Assembly (NCBI RefSeq): GCF_000333895.2
Contig: NZ_ANFM02000018.1
Location: forward strand, 186,001 to 250,000
Source: Grimontia indica
GTDB taxonomy: Bacteria > Pseudomonadota > Gammaproteobacteria > Enterobacterales > Vibrionaceae
Direction: 5' to 3'
Length of the DNA stretch: 64,000 nt
Shown here in pieces: positions 27,601 to 34,871 of this stretch (position 1 is the first letter of the stretch; every line of letters begins with the position of its first letter). Made by a program: the position numbers and the translations under genes. Under the pieces are notes generated by a model, which was not told the DNA's origin, searched no databases, and saw only the letters and a list, made by a program, of their open reading frames with translations.

Positions 27601-27942
27601 AACAATAAATTCCTTGGCCGTGGTGCTGACACCTTGGTAGAAATCCTTTCAAACAGATTGAACGACAATATTCGTGTTCGTTTTGAACGTGTCCTGTTCA
27701 ACAACAACTTCATTGAGCACGTCGGAAACAACGATGACAACATCGCGAACGGCGCGACAGTCATCCTTAATGGCAGCCAAGCATCAGTGATGGGTAACCA
27801 CGTCAAATCCGGTACTTTCTTCCTTCCCTCGTTCAACTTCAACGGCATGGAAGGGCCTTTTATTGGCAATGTCGTCCGCGGCTCTATCATCAATTACCCT
27901 GAATTCCCAGCGCCTGAGTCTGGCTTTAACACTCAGGCATAA
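24607..27942 (+). CDS. Giant beta-helix protein with DUF6519-type N-terminus, putative fibre/receptor-binding protein
   Basis: 1111 residues, the largest gene of the locus. The N-terminal part (DISGKTFDPRHNYSELVSMQG, GAAIVDRRFRAETIDLAGF) matches the DUF6519 proteins that accompany eCIS baseplates; it runs to about residue 460. From about 470 (VVRPGEDIQAALDSL, as in pectate-lyase-like proteins) to 1080 there are over twenty right-handed parallel beta-helix turns rich in N-x-I and V-x-x-N steps (IENNTMVT, INSNQIRD, ITNNQIAN, IIGNRLNY). This is the fold of phage tailspikes and fits target recognition; no catalytic triad is evident. GAGGAGG upstream fixes the start. Confidence 0.78.
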   Translation: MAIDISGKTFDPRHNYSELVSMQGRVVSDTPLNEGAAIVDRRFRAETIDLAGFSGYPAHLPDSFRIEISGGELLINPGRYYVDGLMAENFGHGEHDFYLPLEELRSSEPVPFDAQPYLPIMEPLELEDGRYLAFLDVWKRPVTFLEDPELIDPAIGVDTSARVQTVWQVKLFAVDDGVTCNTDDEDIEGWEAFTEPSAARLSTRANPASAVDDPCLLPPEGGYRGLENRTYMVAVHDTNEDEVPLLKWSRVNGAFAGRILAQPANNTLTLEQVAKDDYLRFNAGDWAEITDDVRVLEGNPGAMVQILSVNDATNTVVLANPLGVGEIMLMPASNAANQSIHPILRRWDQSGVVLDTDGNEIVNLDAPGSDGLIPAPEGTFIALEDGVEVAISLEDGAGEYHVSDNWSFITRYADSSVETLTEAPPQAFHHHYCRLAVLDVLGGEFVEPIFQDCRDPIGTAGCCTVVVRPGEDIQAALDSLSPEFGGCVCLKVGVHTIRRALRIRYPNVTLHGESHGAQIRNLSGESAIDVRSDDGSVLTGIHLSTVSILNRGATEKPEGIISLRTVQDSLVEDCRVLTLDGSVQSINNPAVGLFDCQRVRVSHCQFEGSPIGVWIGDGGEDLTINNNLVRFNGEQLPGLIGVAVSRISGRARIIENDIDGFAQGVVINNQPAGASFSTASYSEVKGNRITLSRMVGELDAVAVESNCAYGTVSENQILLLAEESTGIMVRGVGTLIERNRIQTEEQVETQVAIMIGSDDDELFTGGITAAQNWISGCSGGVVAEQVVGLRVDNNDISGDRGTELAVSATQCTLVSIENNTMVTVTLAVFASECEDVQINSNQIRDAGAAIFCERCVRVDITNNQIANCTHGGIVVLLCIARAGIIGNRLNYVGVSGANIFASSIMSLFHLGECHIESNEVLNTGVGRDDVVNQQRTVGIGALYVLEARVESNLVSYSDLLTRERVLEDRALLMQGLMEISFPFGDRRVVFLGYACQVANNKFLGRGADTLVEILSNRLNDNIRVRFERVLFNNNFIEHVGNNDDNIANGATVILNGSQASVMGNHVKSGTFFLPSFNFNGMEGPFIGNVVRGSIINYPEFPAPESGFNTQA

Positions 27943-27957
27943 CCAAGGAGCGAAATC

Positions 27958-28368
27958 ATGGCAAAGGCAAGCACAGTATTGAAAAAACACCTTTCGCTCA
28001 TCAGCGAAATGGAAAAGGCGGCTCAACCGAATAACGTGAAGAATCCGGTAGTGAAAACCCGCACTGCCGCTGCGGCCAAAAAGGCAAAGGTTGAAAGTCG
28101 TATCAAAGAACTGGAAGAGCAACGTGCAGCGTTCAATAAAAAAATGGATGAAGCGATAACGCGAGAGAAAAAACAGCTCATTGAGATAGAGCGGTTCGAA
28201 AAGATGGTCGCGGAGCCAGAAGAACCCAAAACCGAAGAAAAGCCGAAACCAAAACCCAAGCCTCGCACACCAAGAACACCCAAGGTAAATACCGAGGCCG
28301 TGCTAAAAGCAACAACGAAGAGAAAGGTTTCACCGGCTACGCCGAAAAGAAGGCCGACGAAGAAGTGA
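27958..28368 (+). CDS. Lys/Pro-rich coiled-coil protein ending the eCIS operon
   Basis: 136 residues, unusually basic. Residues about 55-90 form a clear coiled coil (heptads in SRIKELEEQRAAFNKKMDEA), followed by a Glu/Lys segment and then a histone-H1-like tail with KPKPKPRTPRTPK and KRRPTKK. No family recognised. AAGGAG and short spacing (15 bases) to the fibre gene indicate co-transcription. It could be a fibre accessory, a nucleic-acid-binding factor or a cargo protein; the sequence does not decide. Confidence 0.6.
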   Translation: MAKASTVLKKHLSLISEMEKAAQPNNVKNPVVKTRTAAAAKKAKVESRIKELEEQRAAFNKKMDEAITREKKQLIEIERFEKMVAEPEEPKTEEKPKPKPKPRTPRTPKVNTEAVLKATTKRKVSPATPKRRPTKK

Positions 28369-28413
28369 TAATTAAAAGCCTTTCGAAATGGTTTGATTCA
28401 GAGGATTTCGTGC

Positions 28414-28440
28414 AAAAAGCCCTCTTTTGAGAGGGCTTTG
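28414..28440. terminator. Bidirectional terminator closing the eCIS operon and the GH43 gene
   Basis: Perfect stem AAAGCCCTC / GAGGGCTTT with loop TTTTGA, lying between two convergent genes 46 bases after the eCIS stop codon. On the minus strand the stem is followed by a T-run (AAAAAG on the plus strand), so it is strongest for the GH43 gene. Confidence 0.85.
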
Positions 28441-28466
28441 TTACTAATCAGCCATATTTTTCAAAG

Positions 28467-29558
28467 TTACTTATCGACCCACTTGTTGCATACCTTTGGC
28501 CAACCTTGCTCCCACTCTATCTGTCTGAGTTGCAGTGTTGGTTTGTAGTTATTAGTAGAATCATAGGCGTGGTGCACCAGCCAGTCTTGATTGTCTTCTG
28601 TGAAGACATCGTTGTGGCCTGTTCCAATTTGCTCACCATCTTTGTCTAGTAGTTTTGTGCCGCCGCCTTCATTCAATAGCCTTCCATAGCTATCTACATA
28701 AGGTCCTTGTATATCTTTAGAACGGCCTACCCTGATTTCATATTTTGTGTCTGGGCCTTTACAACAACTGTTGTAAGACATGTACAGGTAGTAAAAACCA
28801 TTTTTGTACTGGATGAATGGTGCTTCAACCACAAATTCGCCAGTGGAAATATCGGTAATGGGACGGCTGGCTAAAGTGATCATTTTACTGGGATCGATTG
28901 GCTTCAGGGTCTTAGGATCAAGTTCCAAGAGATGGATACCTCCCATGTAAATTTGAGGAATAACACCTGCAAGCGATATGTCACCCATTGTAGAACCAAA
29001 TACTAACCAGGGTTTTTGGTCGTCATCGACGTAAAACATGGCATCGATAGCGTTATAGTGCCTGCCATAACCGCCACAAATGATCTCTCCCAATAAAGGT
29101 TTTGAACGCAGTATTTCACCATGATCCACCCATTTGTAATCAGGCGCTTCTGGGTCAAGAGTGGTATTTGTCAAAAGGCCAGTGGCTGCATTGCAAGTGC
29201 CTGATTTATGTGACTGATAAAAGTAAACGTACTGCCCGTTATAAAATGAAATATCTGGAGCGCCGATGTGATCAAGGTTCTCAATGGAATCTGTCAGCCA
29301 TACAGGTATTTCTGAAAATACATTGCCACGATAGTCCCAGTTGATTTTATCTAATGAGGAATAAAATGCGCCGAGGGGACTGCTGGAATATAAGTAGTAA
29401 TATGAGCCCTGCTTTTCCATGGTGGGGTCATGAATGTGTTCGCTTATGGCTTGATAATTCGCGATATTTGGAGTGGCATCAATACAGGTTTGATTATCGT
29501 TACATCCTTGAAGAAGAGCGGCAGTAAGTAGTGTGTACGGGATAAGGCGAGGTGTCAT
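28467..29558 (-). CDS. GH43 endo-arabinanase-like lipoprotein
   Basis: 363-residue five-bladed beta-propeller glycosidase of family GH43, arabinan endo-1,5-alpha-L-arabinosidase-like; it would cleave plant or algal arabinan at the cell surface. Catalytic residues are readable: HDP with general base Asp44, IDAMF with the modulating Asp172, and VEAP with acid Glu245; GTGHND (His315) fits the metal-coordinating His at the propeller centre. The N-terminus is a signal peptide with lipobox LLQGC (Cys19). It stands alone, with no sugar transporter or other arabinose gene beside it, and its cysteines (CC at 265-266) are unusual for the family. Substrate is inferred from family only. Confidence 0.85.
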   Translation of the reverse strand: MTPRLIPYTLLTAALLQGCNDNQTCIDATPNIANYQAISEHIHDPTMEKQGSYYYLYSSSPLGAFYSSLDKINWDYRGNVFSEIPVWLTDSIENLDHIGAPDISFYNGQYVYFYQSHKSGTCNAATGLLTNTTLDPEAPDYKWVDHGEILRSKPLLGEIICGGYGRHYNAIDAMFYVDDDQKPWLVFGSTMGDISLAGVIPQIYMGGIHLLELDPKTLKPIDPSKMITLASRPITDISTGEFVVEAPFIQYKNGFYYLYMSYNSCCKGPDTKYEIRVGRSKDIQGPYVDSYGRLLNEGGGTKLLDKDGEQIGTGHNDVFTEDNQDWLVHHAYDSTNNYKPTLQLRQIEWEQGWPKVCNKWVDK

Positions 29559-29896
29559 TTTTCGCTCCTATATGACTATGTTGTTGATACTTTTTTTTAG
29601 ACTAGGAAAAAAGACTAAGCAGTTGTTTCATTACTGGGCTTTAATTGAATGTATTTACCTCATTTGATGGGTTTTGAGAGGCAATCTACGATTCAAGGTT
29701 TGGTTGACCTTTTGCTGTGCTCAAAAGACAGCAGCAGTTCATCTGGGTTTCAATAGTTCTTTGAGGGGTCATGTTTAACAAAGGGTATTTAAAGTCGTTG
29801 GGTGGAGATGAACGCAAAAAGTACTGCAGTGGAGATAAGTAGTTAAATCTGCGGTTTGTGGGTTGAATAGCGCAAAAAAGGCAGTAGTTTCCCCAC
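29559..29896. other. Intergenic region between GH43 and LysR genes
   Basis: 338 bases that contain the GH43 promoter region on the minus strand, including A/T-rich tracts at about 29590-29615. No gene, hairpin terminator or repeat stands out; the LysR gene has no recognisable terminator here. Confidence 0.4.
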
Positions 29897-30805
29897 CTAT
29901 TTAATGCTGGCCATCTCCGTCATTCCTTCAGAAATGTTATGAATCGCGTGAGATAACGAATCATCGGGCTTTCTATAAAACAGCCTGACTTCAAACGGGA
30001 TATTCCATTTCTCATCGCCTGCCAGTGCAAGCTCTCCGCGCACCAATTCATCCTTCACAAATGAATAAGGGAGCCAAGCTAAGCCATAGCCGCCGAGTAC
30101 CATGGATTTTAGGGTATGGGCGAATGGGTTTTCATAGCGTCTGTTTAGGTAACACGCTTCTTTGTCGAGCAATTGGTCGATTGATTTACCAAACAAAGAC
30201 TGATGGGTGTAAGCCACGAGAGGAATCGGGTTATTGGCTTCACCAGGTAGATGAAACATGGCTTGTTTGTTGGTTGCCAGGGAGACTGGAACCAAGGTTT
30301 CTTGGCCGATCACTGTGCTTTGAAAACGGTTGTCATCAATAGCGTTTCCAAGCTCGCTGTGGGTATAGCAAAGCAGGTAATCAACAGACCCATTTCTGAA
30401 CATTTCTACGCAATCAGCGAGACGATCAGACGAAAGTTTCACATAAACAGGGCCGACTTCTTTTTCGATTTCATGCATCCATGACATAAAGACCGTTTGA
30501 ACGATCGAGTTCTGTGCGGCGACGGAAATCTCATTGGTTCGGGTTTTCTTCAATGCCCGGGCCGATTCTCTGGCGAGATGCAGTCGATTGAGGATCTCTT
30601 CCGCTTCAACCAAAAAGGCTTTGCCTTGTTCCGTGAGTTCCAGTTGCGGAGAGTCGCGGTTCACGAGATCTGTGCCTACCCATTGTTCCAAGGCTTTAAT
30701 GCGTCGACTGAACGCGGGTTGGGTGACAAAGCGTTCCCTGGCGGCAGACGTAAAACTGCTTGAATGCGCCAGACAAACAAAATCTTCCAATAGTTTAAAA
30801 TCCAA
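29897..30805 (-). CDS. LysR-family transcriptional regulator
   Basis: Regulator transcribed away from the TRAP transporter operon and probably controlling it. The N-terminal winged helix-turn-helix is clear: FKLLEDFVCLAHSSSFTSAA, then FVTQPAFSRRIKALEQWVG and LTEQGKAFL; the rest is a LysR effector-binding domain. I choose the TTG at 30805 as start: GGAGGG lies a few bases upstream and the product then begins MDFKLLEDF, the usual LysR opening. A more distal TTG at 30844 would add 13 residues with no ribosome binding site. 302 residues. The inducer is unknown. Confidence 0.88.
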   Translation of the reverse strand: MDFKLLEDFVCLAHSSSFTSAARERFVTQPAFSRRIKALEQWVGTDLVNRDSPQLELTEQGKAFLVEAEEILNRLHLARESARALKKTRTNEISVAAQNSIVQTVFMSWMHEIEKEVGPVYVKLSSDRLADCVEMFRNGSVDYLLCYTHSELGNAIDDNRFQSTVIGQETLVPVSLATNKQAMFHLPGEANNPIPLVAYTHQSLFGKSIDQLLDKEACYLNRRYENPFAHTLKSMVLGGYGLAWLPYSFVKDELVRGELALAGDEKWNIPFEVRLFYRKPDDSLSHAIHNISEGMTEMASIK

Positions 30806-31210
30806 TACTCCCTCCGAGCCAGTTACAGCGTGGCTTGGTGCCAATGTCGTTCGTGAACTTCATTCCTTCGATTTATTAAAGCTATCAGAAAGCGTTCTTT
30901 TCGTAGGCTTAAAGATAAGAAAATGGCCTATTCACCACCAAATTTAAGGATAAGTGTGAAAAGTTTTTCTTTTCTAGGATGAGTGAAGTTTCGGTGTTTA
31001 ATGCTATGAATTTATGGGAGTTATTTGGGGGCATAACTTTTCGGTATGTAGGGCAACCGAATTGGCATGATGCAAAATCAGCTCTCCTGACCATGCTTAA
31101 TTGAGTGTTTTTAGCCGCACGCTACCTCGGCGGCCGAAAACCAATATGGATGAACCGCAGCGAATGTCCAGCGCTGCAAAGCATGGAAAATCAGACTAGG
31201 GAGAAGTCTC
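30806..31210. promoter_or_regulatory. Divergent control region, lysR / TRAP operon
   Basis: 405-base region between the two divergent genes. It contains A/T-rich sequence near 30940-31080 and a GC-rich dyad (CGGCGGCCG) at about 31128-31137; such spacing suits a LysR-controlled divergent promoter, but no exact T-N11-A operator can be singled out. The TRAP gene has AGGGAGAAG as ribosome binding site at 31198-31206. Confidence 0.4.
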
Positions 31211-32215
31211 ATGAAGTACCGCAACAACGTCAGTTCTTTTCTGAAAAGCGCATTAAGTGTCGCCATTGTCGGTGCCTTACCTTTCACCGCTCAAGCGGCA
31301 GAAACCATTCGCCTGTCCACTTATGTCAACGAGTCCGACATTCGCTATCAAGGCTTCCAGAAATTTGCAGAACTTGCGGCAGAGAAAAGTAATGGCGACT
31401 TGAAAGTTCAGGTTTTCCCATCCGGCACTTTGCATGGTTGGAGTGAAGGTGTGGATGCGGTTCAAGGCGGCGTATCGGATATCAGTTGGATTCCTGCCGA
31501 TAAGCGTTTGCCGTGTTATCGCGTCACTTCGCTGTATCCCGTTGCTATCAATCTTGAAAAACAAATCGAGCTTGATGCTGATTACGCAGCATTGATTGAA
31601 GCGGAAGCGGCAAAGGCTGATCTTATCCCTTTGATCAACTCTAACTATTCCTACGACCAAGAGTGGTGGTTTGAAGAGCCTGTATCCGACATCGGTAAGC
31701 TGAACGGAAAGTTGGTTCGCTCGATTGGTCCTTTGGTGAGCCTGATGATCGAAACCTGGGGCGGCAAGCCAGTGTTCGTTGCGCCGAAAGAGGTGTTCCA
31801 GTCAGCAGAGCGTGGCGTGGTTGATGGCATCAACATGGGCGTCGCGACATACAGTTCATGGAAACTTTGGTCGGTCATGCCTTACATGGTTAACGCCAAC
31901 ATGTTCTACGGCAACATCATCTACATGATGAACAAAGACAAGTTTGATGGCCTGAGCGCAGATAACCAGAAAGCGTTGAAGGAAGCGGCGAAGGAAGCCG
32001 AGGCTTGGCTGAAACCGCGCTATGAAACTTGGGTTGATGAGCGAGTCGGCAATGCAGTGATGGCGAACGGCGGTTCAGCGGTTTCCATGTCTGAAGAACG
32101 TACCGGTGAACTACTTGCGGGTATTCAGGAAAAATGGACACCAGAAGTAAATGGTGCCTGTGGCGTGCCACTCGCTGACAAAGTCCGGAGCTTGTTTGCA
32201 GCGCACAGCGAATAA
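31211..32215 (+). CDS. dctP: TRAP transporter substrate-binding protein, DctP family
   Basis: 334 residues; periplasmic binding protein that hands an organic acid-type ligand to the DctQM permease. Signal peptide about 1-29 (SALSVAIVGALPFTAQA, then AETI). The mature part has DctP features: GFQKFAELAAEKSNGDLKVQVFP, QGGVSDISWIPADK, and VAPKEVFQSAERGVVDGINMG near residue 195, the segment that holds the carboxylate-binding site in the family. First gene of the operon dctPQM plus a hydrolase. The ligand cannot be read from sequence. Confidence 0.9.
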   Translation: MKYRNNVSSFLKSALSVAIVGALPFTAQAAETIRLSTYVNESDIRYQGFQKFAELAAEKSNGDLKVQVFPSGTLHGWSEGVDAVQGGVSDISWIPADKRLPCYRVTSLYPVAINLEKQIELDADYAALIEAEAAKADLIPLINSNYSYDQEWWFEEPVSDIGKLNGKLVRSIGPLVSLMIETWGGKPVFVAPKEVFQSAERGVVDGINMGVATYSSWKLWSVMPYMVNANMFYGNIIYMMNKDKFDGLSADNQKALKEAAKEAEAWLKPRYETWVDERVGNAVMANGGSAVSMSEERTGELLAGIQEKWTPEVNGACGVPLADKVRSLFAAHSE

Positions 32216-32232
32216 TTGAAGAGGTGCGCAGT

Positions 32233-32769
32233 ATGAAATCAAACCTGTTAAAGGCTTTGAACCGGCTATCTCTAGCGTTGCTCTACTGCGGTGCCGTTAT
32301 CGTGCTGATCCAGGCTGTCTGGATCAGCTACGGTGTTGGAGTTCGCTATATCCTCGATTCGCCAGATGGCATGGTGACAGAAGCCACCGCGCTCCTGCTG
32401 GTACCTGTCGCGTTTCTCGGTATCTCGTATGCGCTGTTGAATGACGCCTACCCCAAAGTGGGGATCGTGCGTGACAAGCTGCCCGCGACCCTGCAATTTT
32501 GGGTCGACAAGCTGAACATGTTGGTGATGTTGCTGATTGGCGCATTCTTCTTTACTGCATCAGCGAAAGCCATGTTCAAGTCGATTGATTCCGGTGCGGC
32601 ATCCGAAATTCTTCTCTGGCCGCGATTCTATTTTTGGATCCCCGTCGTGTTATCCCTGATGGCCTTCTGCCTGACTGCAACCTATTTGCTGCTGGCTGGC
32701 AGACCACCTCGTAAGCCGCAAGGAAGAGCGGCAACGGATAACGCTGAACTCAGCCAAAACAAACAATAA
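32233..32769 (+). CDS. dctQ: TRAP transporter small permease, DctQ family
   Basis: 178 residues, four transmembrane helices (about 12-32, 47-67, 90-110, 130-150). It contains the RYILDSPDGMVTEATALLLVPVAFLGI stretch (the E-x-A-x-x-L-L position is conserved in DctQ). Start set at the ATG at 32233 with GAAGAGG eight bases upstream; a GTG at 32224 would add three residues. It follows dctP by 17 bases and precedes dctM by 12. Confidence 0.85.
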   Translation: MKSNLLKALNRLSLALLYCGAVIVLIQAVWISYGVGVRYILDSPDGMVTEATALLLVPVAFLGISYALLNDAYPKVGIVRDKLPATLQFWVDKLNMLVMLLIGAFFFTASAKAMFKSIDSGAASEILLWPRFYFWIPVVLSLMAFCLTATYLLLAGRPPRKPQGRAATDNAELSQNKQ

Positions 32770-32781
32770 CAAGGAAGTGTT

Positions 32782-34083
32782 ATGGAATGGTACGTTGTCG
32801 GGCTAGGTATGCTGGGCTTGTTGATGGGATTCATCATCATTGGCTTACCGATCCCCTTTGCGCTTGCTGCTGCTTCAATCCCATTTTTGCTCGATATCTT
32901 AAGCCTGAAATCCTCCTTGGTGACGGTAGAACTGAAACTTTGGGGCGTGTGGTTTGACTACATTCTTCTGGCGGTTCCGCTGTTCGTTTTTCTAGGAGAA
33001 TTGATAGGCCGCTCTTCGATTGGTCCCAACCTTTACTGGTTTATGCACAGTAAGCTTCCGCTACGTGGTGCAGCGGCGTATGGCAGTATTGGTGCGTGTG
33101 CAGGTTTCGGTGCTGTATGTGGTTCGAGTATGGTCGGCTCGCTCACTATCGGTGGTGTTGCCTTGCCGCAAATGCTGAAGCTGGGTTATGGGAAACGCCT
33201 GTCGAGCGGTGTATTGGCAGCTGGGGGGACGCTGAGTGTTCTGTTGCCGCCGAGCTTGATCTTGCTCTTCTATGGCATTGTGACAGACCAATCCATTGGC
33301 TCGCTGTTTATTGCGGGTGTGGTACCCGGGTTGGTGCTTGTGACGATGTTTTTCATTATCGTCGCTGTCTGGGGAAAAGTAGCGCCGCAGGACATTCCGG
33401 GACAAGAGAGCATCCAGCCGATCCCTTGGCTGGTGGCTTTGTCGGCGCTGACGCCAGTGATGATTATCGGCTTGGTCATCACCATCTCAATCTATGCAGG
33501 CATCGCGACGCCAACAGAAGCGGCGGCGGTTTCTTCGGTCATCACCCTCATCATGGCTTTTTGCTTTGGTGGCCTTCGTTGGGAAGGCCTGCTCGAATCC
33601 CTCAAATCGACGATGCAGACCATGGGATACTTGGGCTTGCTACTGTCATCAGGGGTGTTATTTGGCTTCGTGATGACCTACCACCAAATCCCACAGCAGT
33701 TTACCCAGCTGTTTGTTGAAATGGATTTATCACCTTACGCCGTGCTGGCAATGATTGTGGTCTTCTACATCATTCTCGGCATGTTCTTAGAACCTGTCTC
33801 CATGACTTTTATCACTCTGCCAACCCTGTTCCCTTTGGTGCATGCGGCAGGCTTTGACCTGATTTGGTTTGGGGTGGTTTACACCATCACCATGGAGATA
33901 GCCGTACTGACACCGCCTGTCGGGCTCAACCTCTTTGTGATACAGAGTCTCGCCAGAGATGACGTGACCATTGGGGATGTGATCATTGGCTGTGTTCCTT
34001 TTATTTTCGCGCTTGTGATTTTGCTGCTGTTGTTGGTCGGACTGCCTGACACAGCGCTTTGGCTCCCTGAGTTAATGGAATAA
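32782..34083 (+). CDS. dctM: TRAP transporter large permease, DctM family
   Basis: 433-residue polytopic membrane protein, the sodium-coupled transport subunit. Eleven to twelve hydrophobic segments are visible, with DctM signatures GACAGFGAVCGSSMVGSLTI (about 108-127), GGTLSVLLPPSLILLFYGI and the second-repeat ATPTEAAAV segment near 245. The end LTPPVGLNLFVIQ matches the repeat-2 hairpin. AAGGAAG upstream supports the start. Confidence 0.93.
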   Translation: MEWYVVGLGMLGLLMGFIIIGLPIPFALAAASIPFLLDILSLKSSLVTVELKLWGVWFDYILLAVPLFVFLGELIGRSSIGPNLYWFMHSKLPLRGAAAYGSIGACAGFGAVCGSSMVGSLTIGGVALPQMLKLGYGKRLSSGVLAAGGTLSVLLPPSLILLFYGIVTDQSIGSLFIAGVVPGLVLVTMFFIIVAVWGKVAPQDIPGQESIQPIPWLVALSALTPVMIIGLVITISIYAGIATPTEAAAVSSVITLIMAFCFGGLRWEGLLESLKSTMQTMGYLGLLLSSGVLFGFVMTYHQIPQQFTQLFVEMDLSPYAVLAMIVVFYIILGMFLEPVSMTFITLPTLFPLVHAAGFDLIWFGVVYTITMEIAVLTPPVGLNLFVIQSLARDDVTIGDVIIGCVPFIFALVILLLLLVGLPDTALWLPELME

Positions 34084-34088
34084 TAACG

Positions 34089-34871
34089 ATGAATTGTATA
34101 CGTGTAGGAACCGGACCCACGTTGGTACTGGTTCATGGGTTTCTCAGCAGTTTGACCTATTGGGAAAAACAGATTGAATTGTTTTCAACGCGCTTCGACG
34201 TTGTCGCGTTCGATTTGCCGGGCTATGGGGGAAAGGCGAAAGAAACGGGTCTGGACAGCGTTGAAGGCTTTGCAGATTTCGTATTGGGAAAACTGGATGA
34301 ACTCGGTATTGACTGTTTTCATCTGATGGGACATTCAATGGGAGGAATGATTGCCCAGGAAGTGGCAATAAAAGCGAAAGACAGGGTGATGGGGTTAGTG
34401 CTCTACGCAACCGGTCCGAATGGTCGCTTGCCGGGGCGCTTTGAATCGCTTGAAGACAGCATGGCGCGCGCCGAAAAAGAGGGCACAGAGCAAGTGGCTC
34501 GGGATACCGTCCGAACTTGGTTTTCTGAAGGGGAAGAGGATCCTGATTTTGTTGGGGGAATGGCACTTGCTGAACGTGTGTCCACACAAACCTATATCAA
34601 TGGACTGCGTGCGATGGCGGGGTGGAAGTCTCTGGGACGCCTCGAACAGATTGAAGCGAAAACGCTGGTTTTGTGGCCAGACAGCGATCGCTCGTACATG
34701 TGGGAGCAAACCGAAACACTGTGGCGAGGCATAAAAGATACTAACCTCGCCGTGGTGCCGCTGGCGGCGCACAACACCCACCTTGAGAAAGCGCGGATTT
34801 TCAATCTACTGGTGATTGAATTTTTGCAAAGTGACAAAGTGAAACAACGTCAGTTGGCAGTGACGACCTAG
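34089..34871 (+). CDS. Alpha/beta hydrolase
   Basis: 260-residue cytoplasmic alpha/beta-fold hydrolase. The oxyanion-hole LVHGFLSS (about 17-24), nucleophile elbow GHSMGG (Ser about 85) and the C-terminal His in PLAAHNTHLEKA complete a Ser-Asp-His triad; the acid lies in VLWPDSDRS. It is five bases behind dctM, so it probably acts on the compound imported by the TRAP system, for example an ester or lactone; the substrate is not readable. Its 3' end overlaps the convergent methyltransferase gene by 4 bases. Confidence 0.82.
   Translation: MNCIRVGTGPTLVLVHGFLSSLTYWEKQIELFSTRFDVVAFDLPGYGGKAKETGLDSVEGFADFVLGKLDELGIDCFHLMGHSMGGMIAQEVAIKAKDRVMGLVLYATGPNGRLPGRFESLEDSMARAEKEGTEQVARDTVRTWFSEGEEDPDFVGGMALAERVSTQTYINGLRAMAGWKSLGRLEQIEAKTLVLWPDSDRSYMWEQTETLWRGIKDTNLAVVPLAAHNTHLEKARIFNLLVIEFLQSDKVKQRQLAVTT

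Noticed and set aside
33096-33719. 207-codon plus-strand frame inside dctM
   Set aside because: Shifted-frame shadow rich in Cys/Arg/His; dctM is clear in the other frame.
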